This document shows positions 1-8,528 of a stretch of 33,264 nucleotides of DNA, piece after piece. The DNA is taken from the NCBI RefSeq assembly GCF_028290025.1, contig NZ_JAQGKQ010000038.1, positions 1 to 33,264 on the forward strand. Reading direction: 5' to 3'. The notes under the pieces are model-generated. The model saw only the letters and a program-made list of their open reading frames with translations. It made no database searches and was not told the DNA's origin. The position numbers and the translations under genes are program-made. Position 1 is the first letter of the stretch; each line of letters begins with the position of its first letter. Origin of the DNA: Cypionkella sp. GTDB taxonomy: Bacteria > Pseudomonadota > Alphaproteobacteria > Rhodobacterales > Rhodobacteraceae.

Positions 1-2
1 AC

Positions 3-1400
3 GCCGACCTTGCCCGCTACAATCCGGTGTTTGAACGGATGCGTGCGATGCGTCCGCATCAGTTGTCGGATGAGCTGGAGAAATATTTGCACGACGCTTC
101 GGTGGTCGGTGCGAGCGCCTGGAACAAGCTGTTTGATGAGACGATGGCCGGGTTGATGTTCAAGGTCGAAGGCGAGGAGGATGAGCTAAACCTCGAAGCC
201 ACGCTGAACCTTTTGACTGATGCAGATCGTGCGAAACGTGAGGCTGCCAGCCATGCGCTCGCGGCGGTTTTTGATAAACATATCAAGCTGTTCGCACGAG
301 TTCATAATACTTTGGCGAAAGAGAAAGAAATCGACGATCGCTGGCGCAAAATGCCCAGCCCGCAATACTCGCGCCACCTTGCCAACCATGTAGAGCCCGA
401 AGTGGTTGAGGCTTTGCGCAACGCCGTTGTTGCCGCCTACCCCAAGCTAAGCCACCGCTATTACAAGCTGAAAGCCAAGTGGATGGGGCTGGAACGCCTG
501 CAAACTTGGGACCGCAACGCGCCCTTGCCGACCGAAGCGCCGCGTTTGGTGAATTGGGCTGAGGCCACCGAAACCGTGCTGTCCGCTTATGCCGCTTTCG
601 ATCCGCGTATGGCCGAGATTGCCAAGCCGTTCTTCACCGATGGCTGGATTGATGCGGGTGTCAAACCCGGCAAGGCTCCGGGTGCGTTTGCGCATCCGAC
701 CGTCACCACGGTGCATCCCTATGTGATGCTGAACTACCTTGGCAAACCGCGCGATGTGATGACGCTGGCGCATGAATTGGGCCACGGGGTGCATCAGGTT
801 TTGGCGGCGGGTCAGGGTGAATTGCTGTCGTCAACTCCGCTGACTTTGGCGGAAACCGCGAGCGTGTTCGGCGAGATGCTGACCTTCCGCAAGCTGCTAG
901 ATGGCGCGAAAACCCCGGCAGAGCGCAAGACTTTGCTCGCAGGCAAGGTTGAAGATATGATCAACACCGTGGTGCGCCAGATCGCGTTCTACGATTTTGA
1001 GTGCAAACTGCACGCCGCCCGCGCCGAGGGTGAATTGACGCCCGACGATATCAACATTCTCTGGATGTCGGTGCAGGCGCAATCACTGGGGGAAGCCTTT
1101 GATTTCGCTGACGGATATGAGACGTTCTGGGCCTATATTCCGCATTTCGTCCACTCGCCGTTCTACGTCTACGCCTATGCTTTCGGCGATGGCTTGGTGA
1201 ACGCTTTGTATGCCGCTTATGCGGATGGCCTGCCGGATTTCCAAGAGAAATACTTCGAAATGCTGAAAGCCGGCGGATCGAAGCACCACAAGGAATTGCT
1301 GGCTCCGTTTGGGCTGGATGCCAGTGACCCGAAGTTCTGGGACAAAGGCTTGTCGATGATTGCGGGGTTCATCGACGAATTGGAAGCAATGGAAGACTAG
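3..1400 (+). CDS. pepF: Oligoendopeptidase F (M3 family zinc metallopeptidase), 5' end cut by window
   Basis: This is a cytoplasmic zinc oligopeptidase that degrades short peptides. The reading frame is open from the first bases of the window, so the gene begins upstream; 465 codons are visible, while M3B/PepF proteins usually have about 600 residues, so roughly the first quarter is missing. The zinc site is plain: HELGH is encoded at 771-785 (two His ligands and the catalytic Glu), and the third-ligand Glu lies in the ETASVFGE segment encoded from 852. The C-terminal aromatic stretch (PHFVHSPFYVYAYAFGD) is also typical of PepF. A bidirectional terminator follows 25 bases after the stop. Family assignment is secure; substrate preference cannot be read from the sequence. 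Confidence 0.93.
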   Translation, partial: ADLARYNPVFERMRAMRPHQLSDELEKYLHDASVVGASAWNKLFDETMAGLMFKVEGEEDELNLEATLNLLTDADRAKREAASHALAAVFDKHIKLFARVHNTLAKEKEIDDRWRKMPSPQYSRHLANHVEPEVVEALRNAVVAAYPKLSHRYYKLKAKWMGLERLQTWDRNAPLPTEAPRLVNWAEATETVLSAYAAFDPRMAEIAKPFFTDGWIDAGVKPGKAPGAFAHPTVTTVHPYVMLNYLGKPRDVMTLAHELGHGVHQVLAAGQGELLSSTPLTLAETASVFGEMLTFRKLLDGAKTPAERKTLLAGKVEDMINTVVRQIAFYDFECKLHAARAEGELTPDDINILWMSVQAQSLGEAFDFADGYETFWAYIPHFVHSPFYVYAYAFGDGLVNALYAAYADGLPDFQEKYFEMLKAGGSKHHKELLAPFGLDASDPKFWDKGLSMIAGFIDELEAMED

Positions 1401-1425
1401 GCCCACGGTCAAGACTAACAAAAAT

Positions 1426-1451
1426 GGCCCGGAGCAATCCGGGCCTTTTTT
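1426..1451. terminator. Bidirectional intrinsic terminator between pepF and the Gfo/Idh/MocA gene
   Basis: A perfect 8-bp GC stem (1426-1433 with 1438-1445, loop GCAA) is followed on the plus strand by six T (1446-1451). On the minus strand the same stem is followed by ATTTTTG. It therefore fits as terminator for both convergent genes, which stop at 1400 (plus) and 1468 (minus). Confidence 0.9.
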
Positions 1452-1467
1452 ATCAGATCATTCGGGC

Positions 1468-2460
1468 TTAAAGACTGATCTCGACCCCGACCTTATATAC
1501 CGTATCCATCATGGCTTGGGTGCCTTTAACGAACTCCAGCGGGCAAGGATAGGCTGTGCCTTCGCGGATGCTGCGACCGAAGGCTTCGACTTGCAGCACG
1601 TAATGGCTGGAAGTTGGGAAGCGCACCGTCTTCACCTCGTTGCCATTTTGATGCAGCTCGATCTCGGCGATGTCGTTGTAATTGGCGTTGAACGGGCCGC
1701 CGTCCAGCCGGATCATGCCTTTGTCGCCTTGGAAAGTGACGGTTTGGCGGTTGTAAAGCCGCATCGAGGTCATCGACGAATAGGTGAAACGGCCATGCGG
1801 GCCGTCCATGATGCCCGCAACTTGCGCAAAAGTATCAACGCCGTTCTCAAGGATCAGCCGGGCCGAGATGTCGATCGGCTCAGACCCAGTGACAAAGCGC
1901 GCCGAACCAAAGGTGTAAACACCGATATCACGCAACGAACCGCCACCAGCGTCGGGACGGTTGCGGATGTTGGTCATGTCTTCGAGGCAAAAGCTGAAGG
2001 TCGCATCGACGTGGCGCAATTGGCCGATCTCACCAGCCTGCAACCATTTTTTGGCCAACTGCCACTGTGGATGATGCACGATCATATAAGCCTCTGCCGC
2101 AAGCAGGCCGCTGGCATCGCGGGCGGCGATGATCTGGTCGATCTGGTTGGCCTCTAAAGCAATCGGTTTTTCGGTCAGCACATGCTTGCCAGCCGCGAGT
2201 GCTTTCAGCGTCCATTCGACGTGCAGATGGTTTGGCAGCGGGATGTAGACGACGTCAATCGACGGGTCGGCCAGCAGTGCCTCATACGTCGGATGTATTT
2301 TCAGACCGGGGCAAAACGCCTGAAAGCCTGCGGCTTTCCCGGGGCTGGACGTCGCCAAAGCCGCAAGTTCCGCGCCCTCAGCTGCGTGAATGGCCGGAGC
2401 CATCTGCTCTTTGGCAAAGTTTGCCGCGCCCAAAATACCCCAACGTACTGGCTGCATCAT
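1468..2460 (-). CDS. Gfo/Idh/MocA family NAD(P)-dependent oxidoreductase
   Basis: This is a predicted cytoplasmic dehydrogenase acting on a sugar, inositol or related polyol, 330 residues, close to the family norm. An N-terminal Rossmann fold is shown by WGILGAANFAKEQM (residues 7-20). The EKP motif that holds the conserved Lys is at 97-99, and the C-terminal domain carries the GGGSLRDIGVY signature near 172-182. The frame is open upstream to 2604, but that part overlaps pssA and is unlike the family, so I start at the ATGATG at 2460/2457, which has GGGGAG just upstream; the second ATG has the better spacing. It lies 58 bases behind pssA on the same strand and may be co-transcribed with psd-pssA, though no functional link is evident. 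The exact substrate is unknown. Confidence 0.88.
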   Translation of the reverse strand: MMQPVRWGILGAANFAKEQMAPAIHAAEGAELAALATSSPGKAAGFQAFCPGLKIHPTYEALLADPSIDVVYIPLPNHLHVEWTLKALAAGKHVLTEKPIALEANQIDQIIAARDASGLLAAEAYMIVHHPQWQLAKKWLQAGEIGQLRHVDATFSFCLEDMTNIRNRPDAGGGSLRDIGVYTFGSARFVTGSEPIDISARLILENGVDTFAQVAGIMDGPHGRFTYSSMTSMRLYNRQTVTFQGDKGMIRLDGGPFNANYNDIAEIELHQNGNEVKTVRFPTSSHYVLQVEAFGRSIREGTAYPCPLEFVKGTQAMMDTVYKVGVEISL

Positions 2461-2518
2461 CGTCTCCCCGATTTGTTGCGGCAAAGTTAGCCCGCGGAGA
2501 GCCTGATCGCAACCAGCT

Positions 2519-3343
2519 TCACGGCTCGGCGGTGGGGTCTTCGACAGCTTTGCGCGGCGGCTTGAAAAATCCGTAGCCGAGGGCTGCGAGATAGGCGCAA
2601 TCAACGATGGCGAGGGTGGTCCAAGGGTAGGTCAGCAGGGCGGCGACAAGGGCTACGAAGGCCAGCAGCACGAAGCTTACATTCTCGGCATAGATCGTGG
2701 CGCGTTTGAAGGATGGGGTGCGGAAGCGGCCGACCATCAGCCAACCGACCAGCGCCATCCACAGAGCGACAAGGCCGTTGGCATGCGGCACACCATCGTC
2801 AAGCGCGAAGGCCAGAAACATCGGCAGCATCACCAGCAGCGCGCCAGCCGGGGAAGGCACGCCCTGGAAGCTATTGGAATCGTTGTCAGGCAGCCTACTG
2901 CCGATATTGAAACGGGCGAGCCGCAGCAGGCAGGCAACCGCATAAATCAGGCAGGCGATCCAGCCTTCGGCCCGCATACCTTGCAGCGCCCAAAGGTAGG
3001 TGATCAGCGCCGGGGCGACGCCGAAGTTCACCAGATCGCAGAGGCTGTCGAGTTCGGCCCCCATATCGGATTCGCTTTTCAGAAAGCGCGCGAGACGGCC
3101 ATCGAGGCCATCCATCACAGCGGCCGCGAGGATCAACGCGACAGCCAGACCAAACTGCCCCTCAATCGCAAAACGCACAGCTGTCAGGCCCGCACACAGC
3201 GCGGCGACGGTCATAAAATTGGGGATAAGCTGCACGATATGCAGCTTTTTGCGCGGACGGCGTGGGGATTTGGTTGGCACCGAACTGGTCGGCGCGCTGG
3301 GGCGCTGATCGGGTTGCGGCGAAGGGTCAGACGGATCGCTCAT
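2519..3343 (-). CDS. pssA: CDP-diacylglycerol--serine O-phosphatidyltransferase
   Basis: It transfers phosphatidyl from CDP-diacylglycerol to L-serine, making phosphatidylserine at the inner membrane. The 274-residue protein has the complete CDP-alcohol phosphotransferase motif: D78, D81-G82, A85-R86, G95, D99 and D103. Several membrane helices follow, in line with the integral-membrane PssA type. The first 33 residues are Pro/Ser-rich and basic, presumably a cytoplasmic tail. The start ATG overlaps the psd stop as ATGA (3340-3343), so the two enzymes of the phosphatidylethanolamine pathway are translationally coupled, with the second enzyme of the pathway encoded first. Identification is firm from the motif plus the neighbour. 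Confidence 0.95.
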   Translation of the reverse strand: MSDPSDPSPQPDQRPSAPTSSVPTKSPRRPRKKLHIVQLIPNFMTVAALCAGLTAVRFAIEGQFGLAVALILAAAVMDGLDGRLARFLKSESDMGAELDSLCDLVNFGVAPALITYLWALQGMRAEGWIACLIYAVACLLRLARFNIGSRLPDNDSNSFQGVPSPAGALLVMLPMFLAFALDDGVPHANGLVALWMALVGWLMVGRFRTPSFKRATIYAENVSFVLLAFVALVAALLTYPWTTLAIVDCAYLAALGYGFFKPPRKAVEDPTAEP

Positions 3344-4032
3344 TCGCGGCTGGCTGCGCGGCGCAGCATGTCGCGGTCCAGCTCGGCCAGAACGGTCTCG
3401 CCGCCGACCATGGTTTGACCCAAAGCCACCAACGGCTCCACGCCATCGGGCAGATACACATCAAGCCGTGAGCCGAAGCGGATCAAACCAAAACGCTCAC
3501 CCGTGCGCAAAGATTGGCCTTCCGAGACGAACGGCACGATGCGGCGCGCGACAAGACCCGCGATTTGAACGACGATCAGGTGACGACCATCGGGCAATTC
3601 CAGCAGCAACGAGTTACGCTCGTTATCTTCCGAGGCTTTATCCAGCGAGGCGTTAAAGAATTTGCCCGGACGGTAGGCCATTTTGGCGATGCGCGCAGCA
3701 ATTGGGGCGCGGTTCACATGGCAGTTGAACACCGACATGAATACCGAAATCCGGGTCAGCGCGTCAGTGCCCACGCCGAGTTCCGGCGGCGGCACGGCGC
3801 GTTCGATCAAGCTGACCACACCATCGGCGGGCGACACGATCAAGCCGCGCCCCTGCGGAACCGAGCGTTTGGGATCGCGGAAAAAGTAGTAGCACCAGAC
3901 AGTTGCACCGACGCCAAGCCAACCCAACGGATCCCAAATCCAAAACAGCACCAAGGTTATGACGGCGAAGATGCCGACAAACTTGTAACCCTCGCGGTGC
4001 ATCGGTTTCAGAAAGGTTTCCAGCATGGTCAT
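3340..4032 (-). CDS. psd: Phosphatidylserine decarboxylase proenzyme (short, archaeal-type)
   Basis: It decarboxylates phosphatidylserine to phosphatidylethanolamine using a pyruvoyl group made by self-cleavage. The protein is 230 residues, the short Psd class, with a membrane stretch near residues 18-50. The self-cleavage site is FGSR: cleavage would fall between G187 and S188, giving a large beta and a short alpha chain. Conserved SPADG (67-71) and FNCHVNR (102-108) are present. The frame extends upstream to 4122, but the ATG at 4032 has AAGGG 8 bases ahead and gives the usual N-terminus ([10 protein letters not shown]); an ATG at 4026 is the alternative. It is followed by pssA with an ATGA overlap. 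Confidence 0.94.
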   Translation of the reverse strand: MTMLETFLKPMHREGYKFVGIFAVITLVLFWIWDPLGWLGVGATVWCYYFFRDPKRSVPQGRGLIVSPADGVVSLIERAVPPPELGVGTDALTRISVFMSVFNCHVNRAPIAARIAKMAYRPGKFFNASLDKASEDNERNSLLLELPDGRHLIVVQIAGLVARRIVPFVSEGQSLRTGERFGLIRFGSRLDVYLPDGVEPLVALGQTMVGGETVLAELDRDMLRRAASRE

Positions 4033-4099
4033 AGATTGCGCCCTTTGGTGGCTTCGCAGTTTGATCCAACTGTCTAGCCTTTGCGCGGGGTCGGCGCAA

Positions 4100-4125
4100 C
4101 CTTTGGGCGCAAATACGCCCAAAGG
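4100..4125. other. Perfect 10-bp stem-loop between rpoH and psd
   Basis: A 10-bp perfect inverted repeat (4100-4109 with 4116-4125) has a 6-base loop. It sits 12 bases after the rpoH stop and 68 bases before the psd start. Neither side has a T-tract, so it is not a classical terminator. It could be a weak terminator, an mRNA-stabilising 3' structure for rpoH, or a processing site. Confidence 0.6.
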
Positions 4126-4137
4126 AGTTGGAAAGCC

Positions 4138-5034
4138 TTAAGCCGGAATAACCATGCCCTTGCTGACCGCGAGTGAGCGCATCCGCTCTTGCAGCTTTTC
4201 AAAGGCGCGGACTTCGATCTGACGAATACGCTCTCGGCTGACTTTGTAGATCTCTGACAGTTCTTCCAGCGTGATCGGAGTTTCCGACAAACGCCGCTTC
4301 ATCAGCACGTCTTTTTCACGCTCGTTCAACGCCGACATTGCCTGATGCAGCAGGTCCATCCGAATATCGAACTCATCGCGGGCCTCGTAGTCGCCCGCTT
4401 GGTCAGAATCCTCGTCTTCCAGCCAATCCTGCCATTGCGTCGTGCCTTCGCCGTCCGAACCGACGGTGGCATTGAGCGAGGCATCGCCGCCCGACAGACG
4501 CCGGTTCATATCGACGACTTCGTGTTCAGACACGTTCAGATCGGTGGCAATCCGGGTGACGTTTTCAGGCCGGAGATCGCCTTCTTCCAGCGCGCCGACC
4601 TTGGCTTTGGCCTTGCGCAGATTGAAGAACAGCTTTTTCTGCGCCGAGGTGGTGCCAAGTTTTACCAGCGACCACGAGCGCAGGATATATTCCTGGATCG
4701 AAGCCCTGATCCACCACATCGCGTAAGTCGCGAGGCGAAAGCCTTTCTCCGGGTCAAAGCGTTTGACCGCCTGCATCAGACCGACGTTGGCTTCCGAGAT
4801 AACTTCGGCCTGCGGCAGACCATAGCCGCGATAGCCCATGGCAATTTTGGCAGCCAAACGCAGGTGGCTGGTGACCATTTTATGTGCCGCCGTGCTGTCC
4901 TGATGATCCACCCAGCGTTTCGCCAGCATGTATTCTTCTTCCGGTTCCAGCAGCGGGAATTTACGGATTTCCTGCATGTAACGGTTCAGACCCTGTTCGG
5001 GGCTGGGTGCAGGTAGGTTTGCATAGGTGCTCAT
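4138..5034 (-). CDS. rpoH: RNA polymerase sigma-32 factor
   Basis: This is the heat-shock sigma factor, directing RNA polymerase to chaperone and protease promoters. At 298 residues it is the usual length. Region 2 is clear (LATYAMWWIRASIQEYILRS, 101-120), and it is followed by the RpoH box QKKLFFNLRK (132-141), which separates sigma-32 from other group 3 sigmas. Region 4.2 has the helix-turn-helix VSRERIRQIEVRAFEKL near the C-terminus. The open frame runs on to 5112, but the ATG at 5034 gives the standard MSTYANLPAPS start and has GGGAG 8 bases upstream. The upstream 169 bases to rluD hold no clear promoter match or structure. Many Rhodobacterales carry two RpoH paralogues; I cannot tell which this is. 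Confidence 0.95.
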   Translation of the reverse strand: MSTYANLPAPSPEQGLNRYMQEIRKFPLLEPEEEYMLAKRWVDHQDSTAAHKMVTSHLRLAAKIAMGYRGYGLPQAEVISEANVGLMQAVKRFDPEKGFRLATYAMWWIRASIQEYILRSWSLVKLGTTSAQKKLFFNLRKAKAKVGALEEGDLRPENVTRIATDLNVSEHEVVDMNRRLSGGDASLNATVGSDGEGTTQWQDWLEDEDSDQAGDYEARDEFDIRMDLLHQAMSALNEREKDVLMKRRLSETPITLEELSEIYKVSRERIRQIEVRAFEKLQERMRSLAVSKGMVIPA

Positions 5035-5203
5035 TTTTGACGCTCCCTCGTTGACCCGGTGCAGTTTCGCCCCCGGGCAGTCGCATGTAGGTATGCCAGA
5101 TCGAGTATTCAACTTAACATGGCATAACTACATTAACGAAAGCTGGTTCCTTTTCCGTCGCAGAAAAGCTTTGTAACATTCCAGTCACGGTAATGTGCGG
5201 ATG

Positions 5204-6268
5204 TCAGCGGCGCAGCGCATCCAGCAAAGCGGTCAGATCGGCGGGCAGCGGAGAGGTGAACTCCAATGCCTCACCTGTCACCGGATGCGCGAACCCCAAG
5301 GTGGCTGCGTGCAAAGCCTGACGCGGAAAGCTGTTGCCGATCTCTGCCACTTCCGGCCCGAACAGTTTCGGTGAGACCTTTCGCTTGCCGCCATAGGTCT
5401 GATCGCCGACCAAGCCATGCCCTGCATAGGCCATATGCACGCGGATTTGATGGGTGCGGCCGGTTTCGAGCCAACATTCCATCAGCGCCGCACCGCCCTT
5501 GAAATCTTCCATCACCCGCGTGCGGGTTACGGCATGACGGCCCGAGTTCCACACCACGGCCTGACGCTGGCGGTCGGTCTTGTGGCGTTCCAGATGGGTG
5601 GCGATTTTCAGGATGCCGCCCGCCTCAAACGTAATGCCGCGCAGGCCACGGATGCGTGGATCATAGGCCGAGGGCACGCCGTTCACCACGGCAAGGTAGC
5701 GGCGGTTGACGGTATGAGCCTCAAACTGCGCAGCCAATCCATGATGGGCGCGGTCGGATTTGGCGACCACCAGCAGGCCGGTGGTGTCTTTGTCGATGCG
5801 GTGGACGATACCGGGGCGCCGCTCACCCCCAATGCCCGACAGCGTATCGCCGCAGTGATGCAGCAGCGCATTGACCAAAGTGCCCGAAGGCGTGCCGGGG
5901 GCCGGATGCACCACCATGCCCGCAGGCTTGTCGATCACAATAAGATCGCCGTCCTCCCAGATCACCGTCAGCGGAATATCCTCGGGCATAGTCGCGACAT
6001 CCACCGCGGGGGCGAGGATCAGGGTGTAAGCCTCGCCCTGTTTGACTTTGGTCTTGGGATTGGTCACTGCCACGCCATCGCGCAGCACATCGCCCTCGTC
6101 GATCATCTTCATCAAACGTGAACGCGACAGCGCGGCATCCTCTGGCACTGCGGCGGCAAGCGCCTTATCAAGGCGCTGAGGTGCGTCTTCGCCGATCACG
6201 ATGATCAGCTGCCCGCCCGCCATTGCATCGACGCTTTCCGCGTCTTCGTCTTCAAAAGGGCTCGCCAT
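5204..6268 (-). CDS. rluD: RluA/RluD-family 23S rRNA pseudouridine synthase
   Basis: It converts uridines to pseudouridine in rRNA, most likely helix 69 of 23S rRNA if it is the true RluD orthologue. The 354-residue product has an N-terminal S4 RNA-binding domain (about residues 28-90, with RLDKAL and LSRSRLMKMIDEG) and a catalytic domain with HRIDKDTTG at 156-164, where D159 is the catalytic Asp. The C-terminal RTHQIRVHMAYAGHGLVGD motif is present. The frame is open to 6601, but TAGGAG lies 8 bases before the ATG at 6268, which is the best start; a Met at residue 16 is the alternative. The start codon overlaps that of the divergent gene at 6267. The synthase fold is certain; RluD rather than a close paralogue is likely. 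Confidence 0.9.
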   Translation of the reverse strand: MASPFEDEDAESVDAMAGGQLIIVIGEDAPQRLDKALAAAVPEDAALSRSRLMKMIDEGDVLRDGVAVTNPKTKVKQGEAYTLILAPAVDVATMPEDIPLTVIWEDGDLIVIDKPAGMVVHPAPGTPSGTLVNALLHHCGDTLSGIGGERRPGIVHRIDKDTTGLLVVAKSDRAHHGLAAQFEAHTVNRRYLAVVNGVPSAYDPRIRGLRGITFEAGGILKIATHLERHKTDRQRQAVVWNSGRHAVTRTRVMEDFKGGAALMECWLETGRTHQIRVHMAYAGHGLVGDQTYGGKRKVSPKLFGPEVAEIGNSFPRQALHAATLGFAHPVTGEALEFTSPLPADLTALLDALRR

Positions 6269-6608
6269 GACAGACACTCCTACCGAGCCGGGCCTGCCGC
6301 CCTCGCTCCGCTTGCTGAAAATATTGGTGATCGTGTTGATGATCACCATGATTGGCGGTGTCATAACCGTGGTCGCGCTGCTTGTCACCCGGATGCCGCA
6401 TCTGGGCGGTGCTGCGCCTGCGGTGCCTGCCGGGTTGCAGATGCCCGCCAATCTTAAGTTGCCAGACGGTGCGAAAGCGCAGGCGGTGACGTTCGGTGCG
6501 GGTTGGATCGGAGTGGTGACCACCGACAATCGGCTATTCATCTTCACCCCGCAGGGCAGTTTGCAGCAAGAGATTGCCATCGCGCCGCTGCCCTTGCCCA
6601 AACCTTAG
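6267..6608 (+). CDS. DUF6476 family small membrane protein
   Basis: This is a 113-residue protein of unknown function. A single transmembrane helix lies at about residues 17-43, after a Pro-rich cytoplasmic N-terminus (MTDTPTEPGLPPS). A short outer domain contains KAQAVTFGAGWIGVVTTDNRLFIF, which resembles a beta-propeller-like repeat strand. I recognise it as the DUF6476 family seen beside rluD in Rhodobacterales. AGGG lies 6 bases before the ATG at 6267. The ATG shares two bases with the rluD start on the other strand, so its ribosome-binding site lies inside the rluD coding region and the reverse also holds. Function cannot be stated. Confidence 0.8.
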   Translation: MTDTPTEPGLPPSLRLLKILVIVLMITMIGGVITVVALLVTRMPHLGGAAPAVPAGLQMPANLKLPDGAKAQAVTFGAGWIGVVTTDNRLFIFTPQGSLQQEIAIAPLPLPKP

Positions 6609-6615
6609 CTTTTTC

Positions 6616-6644
6616 TTGACGCTACCGGCCGGGTGATCTTTGCT
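6616..6644 (+). promoter_or_regulatory. Possible sigma-70-like promoter for the hybrid kinase gene
   Basis: TTGACG at 6616 is a good -35 box. It is followed at about 18 bases by a weak -10 candidate (TTGCTA) within the 65-base gap before the kinase gene. The -10 match is poor, so this is tentative. Confidence 0.25.
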
Positions 6645-6673
6645 AACCCGAGCGAGTTAAGGACGCTGACGCT

Positions 6674-8431
6674 ATGACTCTGTTGCGTTTTTTGTTGCCC
6701 GGCGACTCTGATGCCGCCGCACAAATTCAAAATCAACTGCAAGTGCTCAAAAGGTTGGAGCCTGCGCGGTTGCTCAGCATGTCGGCAGCCTTTGGACTGA
6801 TGGCGATCTTTTTGCCGTTGTGGCTGGTGGTCGCCGCGATGGGGGCGGATATGGTGCTGCAGGGCGTGGGCTTCATGCTGCTGCGCAATCTTGACCCGGC
6901 GTTGCAGCCGCGCCGCTATCTGTCGGCTGTGGCTTCGGTATTTTTGATGGAGCTGAGCTATGCGGTGCCCTGTCTGCTGATCTGGCAACAAGATACCGAA
7001 TTTGCCAAAGCTGCAGCGGCGGGTCTGCTGAGTATGACGCTGTTTCAGTTGAGCACGGTGCGGGCGATTCACTTGCCTTTCGGGCTGGCGGGCATATCGG
7101 GCGGAACGCTGGTGGCTCTGATTGGCAACGGCTTTTACTGGCTGGACAGCGGCCATTGGCTTGGCTTTTTCATCTCAACCGTGGCGCTGCTGGCTGCGGT
7201 AACTTATGCCGTCGGCGCGATGCAGTCGAACCACGCGCTGCATCTGGAGGTCAGCCGCCGCGGCATCCGCGCCGACGCCGCCAACCGCGCCAAGGGCTTG
7301 TTTCTGGCGCAGATGAGCCACGAATTGCGCACGCCTTTGAACGCGATTGTCGGCATGGGAGAGGCAGAGCGCGCGCAGACAGACGATCCAGCGGCGCAGG
7401 CTCGGATGCAGACACTGATCGGCTCGGCGATGGATTTGGCGGCGATTTTGGACGATATCGTGCAAATGTCGGCACTGGAGGAGCATCAACTGCCGCTGCA
7501 TCCGGTGATTGCCCGCCCGAAAGAGGCGATAGAGGCCACCGTCGCGCTGTTCCAACCAGTGTTCGCCAATGCGGGGCTTTGGCTGCGGTTGGAGTTTATT
7601 GCCAAGCGTCTGCCAGATGGCACTCTGGCGCAGACGCTGCCCGAAACGGCGGAGTTTGATCCGCAACGCTTGCGGCAATGCCTTTCTAACCTGTTGTCCA
7701 ATGCGCTGAAGTTTACCGAAACCGGCGGCGCGACGCTTCGGGTCAGCTACCGTCCGCAATCTTTGCGTAAACCCGGGCAGCCCGAGATGGGCCGCTTGCA
7801 GATTGATGTCTCAGATACTGGCAAGGGTATCGCTGCGCATGAACGCGATCTGGTGTTCCAGCCGTTTCAGCGAGGGGCTGGCACCCATGCGGGGTCGGGG
7901 CTTGGGCTTGCGATCAGCCGGGGCATTGCGCTGCAAATGCAGGGCGATCTGGAGCATTTGCCCAGCACCTCTGGCGCGCTGTTTCGGCTTACGCTGTTGA
8001 TCCGCCCAGCTGTAATGCAGCCACCCACGCCTGCGTCGCAAGTCGATCTGGCGGGCAGGCATATTTTGGTGGTCGATGATATCGCCACCAACCGTCTGGT
8101 TGCCTCCACCTATCTGCGTGGCATGTCGGCTTTGGCAGAGGAAGCGCCGAGTGGGGCTGCGGCGTTGCAAGCGATCAAGGCGCGGCGTCCCGATCTGGTG
8201 CTGCTTGATCTGCATATGCCTGGGCTTTCAGGGGTCGAGACTTTGGCCGCGATCCGCGCCCTGCCCGGCCCGCATCTGCCCGTGGTCGCAATGACGGCAG
8301 TGGCTTCGGCCGCCGACCGCACGCTGCATCTGTCGGCAGGGTTGGACGGATATTTGACGAAACCGCTGACGCTGGAATCGTTGCGCGCCGGGATCGCACC
8401 GCATCTGCCGAAACGCGACACCGCACCGTAA
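6674..8431 (+). CDS. Membrane-bound hybrid sensor histidine kinase with C-terminal receiver
   Basis: This is a two-component sensor of 585 residues. Residues about 35-190 form an array of hydrophobic helices (roughly four to six) with very short loops and no sizeable periplasmic domain, so the signal is probably sensed in or through the membrane. The HisKA domain has the H-box SHELRTPLNAIVGM with H216 as phosphoacceptor. The HATPase domain shows the N box (LSNLLSNALKF), DTGKGI and GSGLGLAIS. The receiver domain at about 463-580 has D468/D469, phosphoacceptor D512 (LLDLHMPG) and K563. AAGGA lies 10 bases before the ATG. No partner regulator or HPt gene is adjacent, so it looks like an orphan; output is unknown. 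Confidence 0.9.
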   Translation: MTLLRFLLPGDSDAAAQIQNQLQVLKRLEPARLLSMSAAFGLMAIFLPLWLVVAAMGADMVLQGVGFMLLRNLDPALQPRRYLSAVASVFLMELSYAVPCLLIWQQDTEFAKAAAAGLLSMTLFQLSTVRAIHLPFGLAGISGGTLVALIGNGFYWLDSGHWLGFFISTVALLAAVTYAVGAMQSNHALHLEVSRRGIRADAANRAKGLFLAQMSHELRTPLNAIVGMGEAERAQTDDPAAQARMQTLIGSAMDLAAILDDIVQMSALEEHQLPLHPVIARPKEAIEATVALFQPVFANAGLWLRLEFIAKRLPDGTLAQTLPETAEFDPQRLRQCLSNLLSNALKFTETGGATLRVSYRPQSLRKPGQPEMGRLQIDVSDTGKGIAAHERDLVFQPFQRGAGTHAGSGLGLAISRGIALQMQGDLEHLPSTSGALFRLTLLIRPAVMQPPTPASQVDLAGRHILVVDDIATNRLVASTYLRGMSALAEEAPSGAAALQAIKARRPDLVLLDLHMPGLSGVETLAAIRALPGPHLPVVAMTAVASAADRTLHLSAGLDGYLTKPLTLESLRAGIAPHLPKRDTAP

Positions 8432-8528
8432 ACTGCGGATTTGGTTTGCGACAGCAATCGGCGGGTGGGGCTAGACGCCGCAGCGTAGCTCGCGTCAACT
8501 GCCGCCAAACCAAGCGGGGAGAATCAAT

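Noticed and set aside
5035..5203. Promoter of rpoH (TTGAAT - 17 - TACATG on the minus strand)
   Set aside because: Only 4 of 6 and 3 of 6 matches; too weak to annotate.
6269..6601. N-terminal extension of rluD to 6601
   Set aside because: It would bury the whole DUF6476 gene, has no family similarity, and a good ribosome-binding site sits before the ATG at 6268.
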